From Lautropia dentalis (GTDB lineage Bacteria; Pseudomonadota; Gammaproteobacteria; Burkholderiales; Burkholderiaceae_E): a stretch of 64,000 nucleotides of DNA. The stretch covers positions 961,008 through 1,025,007 of the forward strand of contig NZ_RRUE01000001.1 of assembly GCF_003892345.1 (NCBI RefSeq), written 5' to 3'. Position 1 is the first letter of the stretch, and the number at the start of each line of letters is the position of its first letter. Positions 45,301-51,386 of the stretch are shown here, one piece after another. The notes beneath the pieces are model-generated. The model did not search any database. It saw only the letters and a program-made list of their open reading frames with translations, and had not been told where the DNA came from. Position numbers and translations under genes: made by a program.

Positions 45301-45922
45301 CGATGACGGTGGCCTGTGGCAGGCGTGACTCGCCATCGGTCGGGCCCGACCAGGTCTGCAGGATCAGCGGCTGGATGCTGTGTGCCAGATTGGAGAACTG
45401 GCCCAGTGGCTGGGCGTCGTGCAGCAGCAGCTCGATCAGCAGATGGCGCAGGAAGCGCCGCCAGCCGTGCAGTGCCACTGTGTCGTACCGCCCCGATGGT
45501 GAACCGATGGTTACGTCTTCACCGGCAAAGCGCAGCGAAATGTCAGCTTTTTTACCGGGTGTCGCTGGTGCCGCACCGGTCGGGGTGGCATGATCACGGG
45601 AGCCGGTCCCGAGGGGGCCGACCGGGTCGTACGCCTGCGCCGCCGGGGGCGTTTCTTCGCTGCCCTCGACGAATTCGGCCAGCCCCGTTTCACCGGTCCA
45701 GACCATCCGGTTGCCGTGCCGGTCGCGGGCCAGGCGTTCGCGGGCCAGCACCAGAACATCCGGTGTGCTCCGGGTTTCATCGGGAAGCGGGGTGTTGCCG
45801 ATGCGGTGGTCGGCCAGTATCCAGGCTGCCAGCCAGGGAACCAGACGCTGCTCATGCTGCCACGGGGTACTGGCAAGCGCTTCGGCAAGATTGGCGGGAA
45901 GCTTGATCGAGATGGAAGCCAC
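39392..45922 (-). CDS. hybrid NRPS-PKS protein, (C remnant)-A-T-KS-AT
   Basis: A 2176-residue first protein of the line. Residues 1-190 are not a full domain but resemble the second half of a condensation domain (an AAW-like segment near 30 and LHGWRRFLRHLLIELLLHD near 155). Then come adenylation (YTSGSTGTPKG near 380, YGPTETT near 517), carrier (VGGSSLL near 859), ketosynthase (HTACSTS Cys near 1104, EAHGTATPMGDP, SNIGHT) and acyltransferase (GHSLGEF near 1684; HAFHS near 1781, the malonyl-type motif). The A-domain code reads by eye D-A-L-W-M-G-G-T-F-K, similar to Val-type codes. No ketoreductase, dehydratase or internal ACP follows; the ACP is on the next protein. The start is a GTG with no good ribosome site, and a stop lies 8 codons upstream. 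It is divergent from the SGNH hydrolase gene. Confidence 0.95.
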   Translation of the reverse strand: MASISIKLPANLAEALASTPWQHEQRLVPWLAAWILADHRIGNTPLPDETRSTPDVLVLARERLARDRHGNRMVWTGETGLAEFVEGSEETPPAAQAYDPVGPLGTGSRDHATPTGAAPATPGKKADISLRFAGEDVTIGSPSGRYDTVALHGWRRFLRHLLIELLLHDAQPLGQFSNLAHSIQPLILQTWSGPTDGESRLPQATVIDRFELQCQRHPKALAVRMPGENGVSWTYETLHDISVRHTTRLQAMNVGAGDRVAMLLSRRPESIALMLAILRLGAMYVPIDPASPAQRLTLMLEDSQPALLLTDAHTLPWQQELAVQRDIPIWNIDTDPREERSNETLITEDTVPQLSEQLSEQTLMRMGNSARHGAYVMYTSGSTGTPKGVVIPHRAIVRLVYRQYYAPLNARLVMLHAAPLAFDASTLEIWGPLLNGGTCVIHPQAIPTGTGLAATIRDEGVNAAWLTAALFNRVVDENPLHLQGLRTLMTGGEALSPRHVRKTLQALPGLQLINGYGPTETTTFAVTGPVSEHDLATHSSVPLGRPINWTYVRVLTPAGEPVPPGLTGELYIGGPGLALGYLNRPDLTRERFVHDPFGQANDMLYRTGDAVRWLDDGRLEYLGRLDGQLKIRGFRIEPGEIEAVLSGHPAVASAAITDETPPNGERRLVAWLVAAAGQTLPDDDALRDHCRARLPVYMMPARFVHVPELPITLNGKLDRRALQAMEDATTRPDPASRTAEAAQTAAMPAVQSPSPRQEGAGLPPELAGISETAATNRAKTLTEDTGVTGGDVTSTEAGFALSSKKIQSGVAEDTKSAVSVASVDSMALRALEQQVVGLLKPVLAIDRLQAHDNFFEVGGSSLLAAQALEVLQQHFGPVIGIEDFFGEPTARAFAARIAASRPELVAAPSPSAPAGTASAAPESPAVATPRDHAEDRAIAIIGMAGRFPGASSIEALWQNLLDGVDGIRHFRPEELDPSLPASLTSDPDYVSARGILDDAGRFDAAFFGIGPREAELMDPQQRIFLELAWQCLEHGGHAPRDGDRRIGVFAGMYNATYFQRHLQHYPEKIAGLGEFQVMLDNEKDYIATRTANRLNLQGPAISVHTACSTSLVAIAQAVLALRAGQCEMALAGGVAVTAPVNSGYRYEAGSMLSPDGRTRSFDADAQGTVFSDGAAVVLLKRLADARRDGDTVYGVIRGVAVNNDGGNKASFTAVSLDGQHAVIRAALADAGVPARSIQYVEAHGTATPMGDPVEVRALTRAWREETSDTGFATLGSLKSNIGHTVIAAGASATIKTLMALQHQLIPGTLHYRSPNPGLQLESSPFRVTAEHTPWPVTPGTPRRAAVSAFGVGGTNAHIILEEAPADLAPGALPAGNDAHPDSGVTHPASDASRVHAAGDAALPGTDPAAGGDTPTPAVPHALPLSAATPTALATQRSQLAAYLRQLVAGPDATGAPAPGQAAEGTRDAGGTGHATKGSSAAEGTSHAAMHSADALLPHISFTLAHGRSPLAHRQVVLARTIAEAIAALEKPASPDHAAAKATGQGPLVWLFSGQGAQYAGMGRQLYEQEPVFARAFDEVAEAIGPLPQAAEDSRAWLDNLIPDGLLTGAADTGTQKHASASNPARHEAPAGHASPAPRADLRTLVFEGSEADLARTALTQPALFALEYALARLWQHRGLQPDAVLGHSLGEFAAAVIAGVMSLHDAARLVALRGQLIQGLPAGIMLAVQQSAEAIAPWLPDDVSVATINAPEACVVAGPAVAIDMLAARLDAEGIGHQRLKTSHAFHSAMMEPAVSPFARAVARVSLSAPRIPVISGRTGQPLTDAEATDPQWWADQLRDTVRFADAARTALARHPGASFLEIGPGRILGNLVRRTAAGIAAESAAQEAAGASSGPAATADGRGIAPATDSTPTTSGTPRHAGASGKAGAQAGSFISSLGSQPEDEGLMLARADARMWCEGRLPRLAPVPSHGRRLPLPTYPFEGRDYWLPAPPAGTQRAPFGASMPGAGLPPLAGAAASATSATSATSATSATSATSATSATSAAGAAPVPASGDRQALIAAAQAAIAALRQALQAYQASVAALGTTPAASTGTAPAGTTGAAPADSADTAQATAAGTPPATTADPASGPASAANTATHPGTAHGAPPVTTPDAPSAPTASSSPSNQSNELPPKP
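39789..39860. repeat. 9-bp tandem repeat in the PKS tail
   Basis: Eight perfect copies of GCACTGGTC followed by a partial copy. On the coding strand it gives eight Thr-Ser-Ala units at about residues 2020-2045, in the linker after the acyltransferase domain. Confidence 0.95.
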
Positions 45923-46072
45923 TGCGGTGAGAATCCGGTGAGGTCAGAAGAATGCCGGATGATTTACGGTCCTCCCCCGAGGGTAGGACATTCAGTCCAA
46001 CAATCAACCTGTAATCGCATGATCGGTTTTGAACATAGGGCCAGTGGTGTGTTTCGTGTTCTTCAGGACACG

Positions 46073-47341
46073 ATGACGTCCCCGGGTGGCCGCTGCTTGG
46101 GCAATGCTAGCGTGTCCGGGCATCGCCGACCATCCAACCATTTGATACACATTCATGGAAAACTTCTGCTAGGGATGTCCGCCGCGGTGCTGGCAGGGCT
46201 GCTGGCGTCGCCGCCGGCCGTTGCGGCATCCGGTGCGCCGGTGTCGTCTGCGCCGCAGGCATCGGCCACCCCATCTGCCCCTTCTCCGGCCACGAACAGG
46301 ACCCAGGACATGTCTTCATTCAATGGCAGCCAACCCGTGCGGCCGCAGATCCGGCTGGCCGTGCTGGGCGACTCCGACAGCCACGCCTTCCACGACGCCG
46401 CAACGCTCAACTACGGTACTTCCGAGGCGCGGGGTGGGGAGCAGCAGGCCAGCACCTGGCAGTGGACCGAGATCCTCGGCCAGCTGCGTCCGATGGACAT
46501 CGACCAGGGGCCCTTTGGCGAGGTGGGCAGCAGCGGGGTCGGTGCGTGGCTGCGCCGCCACCTGCTGGGCAGCCTCGTGCGGCAGCACAAGCAGGATTTC
46601 CGCTACAACTTCGCCATCAGTGGCGCCGGCTGCGAGGCGCTGACCGACAGTACCCGCGGTCAGGCACCGCTGCTGCTGGCCGAGATGGCGCGTGACCCCA
46701 AGGGCTGGGAAGCCGTGCCCGCCGTGGTGGTGATCCGCATCGGCATCAACAGCCTGGGCAAGAAGGCCGATCTCGACACCTTCGCCCGCACGGGGGCAGA
46801 TGCCGCTGCGCTGGCCCGGGTCCAGGCCTGCGGTGATGCCGTGACAGAGGCCGTGACCAGTCTGAAGGCGCAGCATCCGAAGCTGAACATCATCCTGGTG
46901 GGGATCCTGAACAATGTCGACTGGCCGCCCCTGCACCGCAAGTTCCAGTCGGCGCAGGAGCAGACCAACATTGCGGCGGTGATGGACGCCTATGACGACC
47001 GCCTGCGCAACCTGGCGCGCCGGGTCGATGGCGTGCGCTTCTTCGACGACCGGGCCTTCTTCCGCAACCGTTTCGGCGCACGCGACGCCAGCGGCAAGCC
47101 GGCCTACAAGTCCGTGGGACTGGGCGGCAGCCGGGCGGTGGGGGTCACCCAGGGCGATGAGCCCTGGAACGCCGTGATCGGCGATGGTCATGCCGGAACC
47201 GTCTGGAACGGCCTCTGGGCAGGCCAGATGGTCAACGAGTTCAACCAGATCCCCGGCGTGCACATCGCGCCCATCACCCCACCCGAGGTGGCCCGGATGG
47301 CCGACCCGGACGACCGCTTCGGACTGGCTTCGAAAAAATAG
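46073..47341 (+). CDS. secreted SGNH/GDSL-type hydrolase
   Basis: A 422-residue protein with a signal or anchor segment (LLLGMSAAVLAGLLASPPAVAA) followed by a Ser/Pro/Ala spacer and an SGNH fold. Block I is VLGDSDSHAF with the nucleophile Ser, block III is IRIGINSLG, and the catalytic Asp-x-x-His lies in IGDGHAGTVW near the end. Likely acts on acylated polysaccharides or other esters in the envelope, but no substrate can be named. The start at 46073 has AGGA 5 nt upstream; starts at 46142 (TTG) or 46175 are alternatives. It shares a 150-bp divergent promoter region with the PKS gene; whether they are functionally linked is open. Confidence 0.82.
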   Translation: MTSPGGRCLGNASVSGHRRPSNHLIHIHGKLLLGMSAAVLAGLLASPPAVAASGAPVSSAPQASATPSAPSPATNRTQDMSSFNGSQPVRPQIRLAVLGDSDSHAFHDAATLNYGTSEARGGEQQASTWQWTEILGQLRPMDIDQGPFGEVGSSGVGAWLRRHLLGSLVRQHKQDFRYNFAISGAGCEALTDSTRGQAPLLLAEMARDPKGWEAVPAVVVIRIGINSLGKKADLDTFARTGADAAALARVQACGDAVTEAVTSLKAQHPKLNIILVGILNNVDWPPLHRKFQSAQEQTNIAAVMDAYDDRLRNLARRVDGVRFFDDRAFFRNRFGARDASGKPAYKSVGLGGSRAVGVTQGDEPWNAVIGDGHAGTVWNGLWAGQMVNEFNQIPGVHIAPITPPEVARMADPDDRFGLASKK

Positions 47342-47436
47342 CGAATCGGTCCTGAACAACCCACAATCCGCCCGTCAGCCCACCGCTGAACGGGCTCCTG
47401 TCGGGTGGCCTGAACTGCGCAGGTTCCGCTGGGTCA

Positions 47437-48429
47437 TTACATCATGGCGTACCGCTGCCCCGGCCGGGCAAAATAGAACCACTCCCGGCCCGGCGGTGTG
47501 CCCGGGTTCGGGAACACCACGTAGCCGTCCTCCGGCGCACGGATGGCCTGACCGTCGGCCCGGAAGGCAATGGGCTCACCGGCGGCCACCCGGTCGAACG
47601 AGCGCCATTCACGCGCAAACCGGTCCTGCAGGTCGTGGCGGTCGAACACGTCGTACAGTTCGATCAGCTCCTTGCCGCAGCAGGTGTCGCCGCCAGTGCC
47701 GGCGCGGGCATCTTTTCCGTCTTCATCCGCCAGACCGCCCAGCCCGAGCAGCCGCAGCGTGTTGTCGATGGCGGCACGGGCCACGGCCGGTGCCTCCGGA
47801 TCCAGATGCTGGCCGCATTCCACCGTCACCGCATAGCCACCATGGGCGCGCATGTATTCGGTGGTGCCAATGCCATAGGCAATGCTGCCGTTCTGGCGCC
47901 GGCGCACACCCTTGGCGTAGGCCGACAGCCAGCCGTACACCAGCCGCTGCGGGCCGATGGCCTGGGCCAGCCGTTCCTCGTATGCCGCGTGGGCGAAGGG
48001 CTCCAGCTCGTCCTGATTGTTGACGGGGCCGAAGAACACGAAGGGCACACCAGGGGCCGAGAAGGTGTGCAGATCCACCAGCACGTCGTGACTGGCCAGA
48101 ATGGGGCCCAACCGGCTGGCGATGCGGTCCTCGGCGTTTTCCGGCGACAGGCTGGGGCGGAAGTCGCGGTTCAGGTTACGGTCGCCCTCGCGGCGGCCGG
48201 CGGCCCAGGCCACCGGATTGGCCACCGGCACGAAGCTCAGCGTTCCCCGCTGCAGCTGGCGCCGGCCGTCGGCGAATTCGGCCAGAATCTGCCGGATGGC
48301 CACTGGCCCGGCCGTTTCATTGCCGTGCACGCCGCCCAGCACCAGCACCCGTGGTCCCGGTCGCAGCGCGTGGAAGCTGTGCAGTTCGATGACGGGGGTG
48401 GAGGCGGGATGGGTTGCAGAATCGGTCAT
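47437..48429 (-). CDS. AstE/AspA-like M14 zinc amidohydrolase
   Basis: A 330-residue member of the succinylglutamate desuccinylase/aspartoacylase group, zinc-dependent enzymes that hydrolyse N-acyl amino acids. Metal ligands are seen in GGVHGNETAG (His and Glu) and VDLHTFS (His), and the catalytic Glu in VTVECGQH. The C-terminal part (GEPIAFRADGQAIRAPEDGYVVFPNP) is the small beta domain typical of the family. No other arginine-catabolism (ast) genes are nearby, so a role in the AST pathway is not supported. The start at 48429 is chosen by homology; the frame is open to 48534. Confidence 0.87.
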   Translation of the reverse strand: MTDSATHPASTPVIELHSFHALRPGPRVLVLGGVHGNETAGPVAIRQILAEFADGRRQLQRGTLSFVPVANPVAWAAGRREGDRNLNRDFRPSLSPENAEDRIASRLGPILASHDVLVDLHTFSAPGVPFVFFGPVNNQDELEPFAHAAYEERLAQAIGPQRLVYGWLSAYAKGVRRRQNGSIAYGIGTTEYMRAHGGYAVTVECGQHLDPEAPAVARAAIDNTLRLLGLGGLADEDGKDARAGTGGDTCCGKELIELYDVFDRHDLQDRFAREWRSFDRVAAGEPIAFRADGQAIRAPEDGYVVFPNPGTPPGREWFYFARPGQRYAMM

Positions 48430-48520
48430 GGCAGGAAGGGGCAGGGTGAACGAAGCGGGGGAACGAAGCCTGGGTGAATGAAACGGGACGGACGGTGTCC
48501 GGCCGGGTGTGCTCCGCAGT

Positions 48521-48716
48521 ATAGAGCGTGTCATGAACCTGTTCGTCCCCGGCCTGCTCGGGACTGGCGTACCGGACGGCTGTATCAGTCACGGCCGGGG
48601 TCAACGCATCGTGCCGGCCCCGCGTTTCTGGCTGGGGCGCTGTCCTGCTGCCCGAGGCCGGGCCGTCCACGGCGGGAGCCGGCGTGGGTACCGATGAAGT
48701 CCATGACACGCTCTAT
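48521..48716. repeat. 196-bp element with perfect 15-bp inverted ends (MITE-like)
   Basis: ATAGAGCGTGTCATG (48521-48535) and CATGACACGCTCTAT (48702-48716) are exact reverse complements. The core of each arm is the dispersed motif. The interior has no convincing gene and no transposase. No clear target-site duplication is visible. Confidence 0.7.
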
Positions 48717-48924
48717 CATTGCAACAGGGGGCATGTCGCTCCCGACTTTGTCTGCTGGAAATCACGAGATGAAAACGCATCCGATGCAGTCTGCCGTGAA
48801 TACCTCTCTGTCACCGTCGCTGTCGCCGTCACCGTTGCCCGCCACTGGCTGCCATCGGCACGCCGTCACGGGCGTGTCTGCAGCTTCCTGCGCATCCGGC
48901 GCCGGCACACGCGGGCCGGCATGC

Positions 48925-49680
48925 ATGGCCGCCCGGCTGTCCGCGCTTGCCGCTGCGCTGCTGCTGGGTGGGTGTGCCAGCTATTTCGGGGCCGAAGTCA
49001 CCGCCTATCACCAGGAAGACCAGCCACTGTCGGGCCTGAGCTTCCGCTTTGCGCCGGCACCCCAGCAGGCCGAAAGCCTCGAATTCCAGACCTATGCGGG
49101 GTATGTGCGTCGCGAGCTGCTGGCCCATGGCATGAAGGAAGCCGGCGGACCTCGCCGTGACGTGGATGTGGCGCTCGACTACATGGTCGATGGTGGCCGT
49201 CCGGTCAGCTACAGCCAGCCCAATTACGCCTACGTCTTTCAGGGCTACCGGCAGGTCCGTCACGACCGCACCGATGCCAACGGCCAGGTGGTCAGCTACT
49301 GGGAATCGGTACCCATCTACGGCTACGACCTGGTGGGCTATTCCACCTACCAGCGCACCGTCTACCGCAAGCAGTTCAAGCTGGCACTGACCCGTACCCA
49401 GCCCGTTCCGGGGCGGCCTGCGCGCCTGTACGAGGGAACGGTCGTGGCCGATTCCGAAGATGGCGCCCTCAACAATGCCGTGCCCTACCTGATTCAGGCC
49501 CTCTTTCAGGACTTCCCCGGGCCGAACGGCGTGACCCGGCAGGTGCGGGTGGAGACGGACAGGAAAGCCGAGGCAAAGGCAGCCGACACGAAACCGGTCG
49601 ATGCAGGGACATCGGATGGAAAGCCGGTCGATGGCAGGCAGCCGGAGCCGGCCGGTTCCGGGGCGGCCGCCGGCAAATGA
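48925..49680 (+). CDS. DUF4136-like outer-membrane lipoprotein
   Basis: A 251-residue lipoprotein: MAARLSALAAALLLGGC gives a compact signal and lipobox LGGC with Cys17. The body (AEVTAYHQEDQPLSGLSF, VDVALDYMVDGG, YGYDLVGYSTYQRTVYRK) resembles the DUF4136 group of small envelope lipoproteins without known function. The C terminus is a charged Lys/Asp/Pro tail. The start is uncertain: an ATG at 48769 is in frame but would add a 52-residue Ser/Pro-rich N terminus before the signal. The 495-bp gap to the previous gene holds the MITE-like element. Confidence 0.72.
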   Translation: MAARLSALAAALLLGGCASYFGAEVTAYHQEDQPLSGLSFRFAPAPQQAESLEFQTYAGYVRRELLAHGMKEAGGPRRDVDVALDYMVDGGRPVSYSQPNYAYVFQGYRQVRHDRTDANGQVVSYWESVPIYGYDLVGYSTYQRTVYRKQFKLALTRTQPVPGRPARLYEGTVVADSEDGALNNAVPYLIQALFQDFPGPNGVTRQVRVETDRKAEAKAADTKPVDAGTSDGKPVDGRQPEPAGSGAAAGK

Positions 49681-49740
49681 CCGCCGCGGTGTAACGGCCC
49701 GTGGACTGCAGGCAGGGCCTGTGGCCCTGCCATGGGAATA

Positions 49741-50718
49741 TCAGCGCTGCGGCCAGTGCACCGGCAGTCCAATGCCCAGCTGGCGTGTGCGCCGGTCCAT
49801 CCGGCGTACCAGCTTCTCGATGTCGGCCTCTTCGGCGGCATCCAGCGTACGGGCAGGCTCCCGCAGGCGGGCGCTGCGGATCACGCCGCGCACCTTCAGC
49901 AGCTGCTTGTGCACGGCCGGGCCGATGATCAGTTGCTGCTGGTGGCGCATCAGCGGCAGATAGGCGTCGAACACATCCTCGGCGTCGTCGCGCTTGCCCG
50001 CTTCGAACAGTTCCTGCAGCTTGATCAGCGCTTCCGGCCAGGCAAAGGCCGTGAAGGCGCCATCCACACCGCGGTCCAGCGCCTGCGGGAAGTGCAGCCC
50101 CTCGTTGCCCTCGAAAATGGCCAGACGGCGCACACCCTTGGTTTCGGCATCGCGCAGCGCCACCGTCTTGTTCAGGCCGGAGGCACGGCCCTGGCACAGG
50201 CCCTCCAGATGCTCGAAATCCTGCAGCATGCGGATCAGCAGGTACGCGGCGATGTTGACGCCGTTGACGGCCGGCTGGTCATGCAGGATCCAGGGGATCT
50301 CGCCCAGCCGTTCGCTGAGCCGCTCGAAGTAGTTGTAGATGTCTTCGTCGGTGCGCAGCGTCACGTCCGGGCTGATGCGCACACCGGCGGCGCCGGCGTC
50401 CATCACCCGGCGGCCCATCAGGGCCATGTTGTCGATGCCGGGTGAAGAGATGTCGACGATGGCCGGGATGCGGCCATTCAGGTGGCGGATACCGGCGCGC
50501 ACCACGGACAGGCGCTCGTCGTTGGTCAGTTTGTCGGCTTCGGACTGGGCGCCCAGCAGCAGTACGCCGCTGGCCCCGCAGGCGACCAGGAAGTCCATCT
50601 GCGCCCGGATGCCGTCGAGATCCAGGGTACCGTCGTCGGTGAACGGTGAAATGGCTTCGGCGAAGACGCCACGTGTTGAAGTCGTGATCAGGGGGCGATC
50701 ATTCCAGTTCAGGTTCAA
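49741..50718 (-). CDS. divergent DapA-fold protein lacking the Schiff-base lysine
   Basis: A 325-residue protein of the DHDPS/N-acetylneuraminate lyase superfamily by overall layout (RGVFAEAISPFTDDGTLDL at the start, GVLLLGAQSEADKL, ISPDVTLRTDEDIYNYF, GVDGAFTAFAWPEAL). The catalytic positions are altered: the YNVPGR block is HDQPAVNG, so Tyr is replaced by His, and the GIKD block is GLCQGR, so Lys is replaced by Cys. The GTTGE loop is GAQSE. It therefore probably does not use classical aldolase chemistry, or uses another Lys. The start is taken as TTG at 50718, with AAGGA about 8 nt upstream; GTG at 50742 is also possible. The true dapA is at 737. Confidence 0.8.
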   Translation of the reverse strand: MNLNWNDRPLITTSTRGVFAEAISPFTDDGTLDLDGIRAQMDFLVACGASGVLLLGAQSEADKLTNDERLSVVRAGIRHLNGRIPAIVDISSPGIDNMALMGRRVMDAGAAGVRISPDVTLRTDEDIYNYFERLSERLGEIPWILHDQPAVNGVNIAAYLLIRMLQDFEHLEGLCQGRASGLNKTVALRDAETKGVRRLAIFEGNEGLHFPQALDRGVDGAFTAFAWPEALIKLQELFEAGKRDDAEDVFDAYLPLMRHQQQLIIGPAVHKQLLKVRGVIRSARLREPARTLDAAEEADIEKLVRRMDRRTRQLGIGLPVHWPQR

Positions 50719-51223
50719 ACCACTTTCCTTCGGAAGGTTCACGGGAGGATCCGGGCATCCGGCCGGGCAATGACCGGCAGGGGGCCTGGCAGTGGCGCCG
50801 GGCCCCGGCAACAGGCAGGGGCGGATGCCGGCGGCCCGGGTAGGGGACCATGCCGCAGGGGGCAGCGCCGAAAGGCGCCGCGCAACGGGCTGGGCCACGC
50901 CTGAAAGCACGGAAACGGCTGGCCCGTTCCGGCGCCGGCAACCGTGCGGGTCGCGTACCGGAAAACAGGGTCAGTCCGTCACCAGAAGGCGGTCGGGCCG
51001 GCATTGGGTAGAAGTCTACATGAGCCGCCGGCTCTGCATGGCCATTGGCAGCACTGATTCAAAAAACGTTACATACGATGCAGCGTATAAGGTACGCTGG
51101 CGGTGCTGCCGACGGCGCAGCGGCGAATCGCTGCGCCACACCTTCAGGGCAGGGGGCCGGGGTGCAGGGATGGCGGAGCAGGGCAAGGCAAGGCAAGGCA
51201 AGGATAGCGAGGGCAGGGCAGGT
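50719..51223. other. intergenic region with GGCAA pentamer repeat
   Basis: About 500 bp without a recognisable gene between the DapA-like gene and tRNA-Arg. Four perfect GGCAA units lie at 51182-51201, followed by a purine-rich stretch leading into the tRNA promoter. An AT-richer island is seen at 51055-51095. Confidence 0.6.
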
Positions 51224-51251
51224 TTGACACGGACAAAACCCATGTTATTAT
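51224..51251 (+). promoter_or_regulatory. promoter of the first tRNA-Arg
   Basis: TTGACA (51224-51229) and TATTAT (51246-51251) with 16-nt spacing, 12 nt before the tRNA. The second tRNA-Arg has the same architecture. Confidence 0.88.
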
Positions 51252-51263
51252 CACTGTCTCGAC

Positions 51264-51340
51264 GCGCCCGTAGCTCAGTTGGATAGAGTACTTGGCTACG
51301 AACCAAGGGGTCGTGGGTTCGAATCCTGCCGGGCGCGCCA
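51264..51340 (+). tRNA. tRNA-Arg (anticodon ACG), copy 1
   Basis: A 77-nt tRNA: acceptor GCGCCCG pairing with CGGGCGC, D-arm GCTCAGTTGGATAGAGT, anticodon stem CTTGG/CCAAG with loop CTACGAA (ACG), T-arm GGGTTCGAATCC and encoded CCA at 51338-51340. Identical to the copy at 53407. Confidence 0.98.
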
Positions 51341-51349
51341 GTCATTCAG

Positions 51350-51385
51350 GGGTCTGTCACCTTCGGGTCACAGGCCCTTTTCATT
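51350..51385 (+). terminator. terminator of tRNA-Arg copy 1
   Basis: GGGTCTGTCACC and GGTCACAGGCCC form a hairpin around a TTCG loop, followed by TTTTCATTT. The group II intron begins at the next base or two. Confidence 0.85.
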
Positions 51386-51386
51386 T

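Noticed and set aside
47437-48429. Assignment as astE of the arginine succinyltransferase pathway
   Set aside because: The fold and zinc motifs fit, but none of the other ast genes is nearby, so only the family is called.
48509-48697. Small protein-coding gene inside the MITE-like element
   Set aside because: The 62-codon frame has no ribosome site, no family resemblance and mostly overlaps the repeat.
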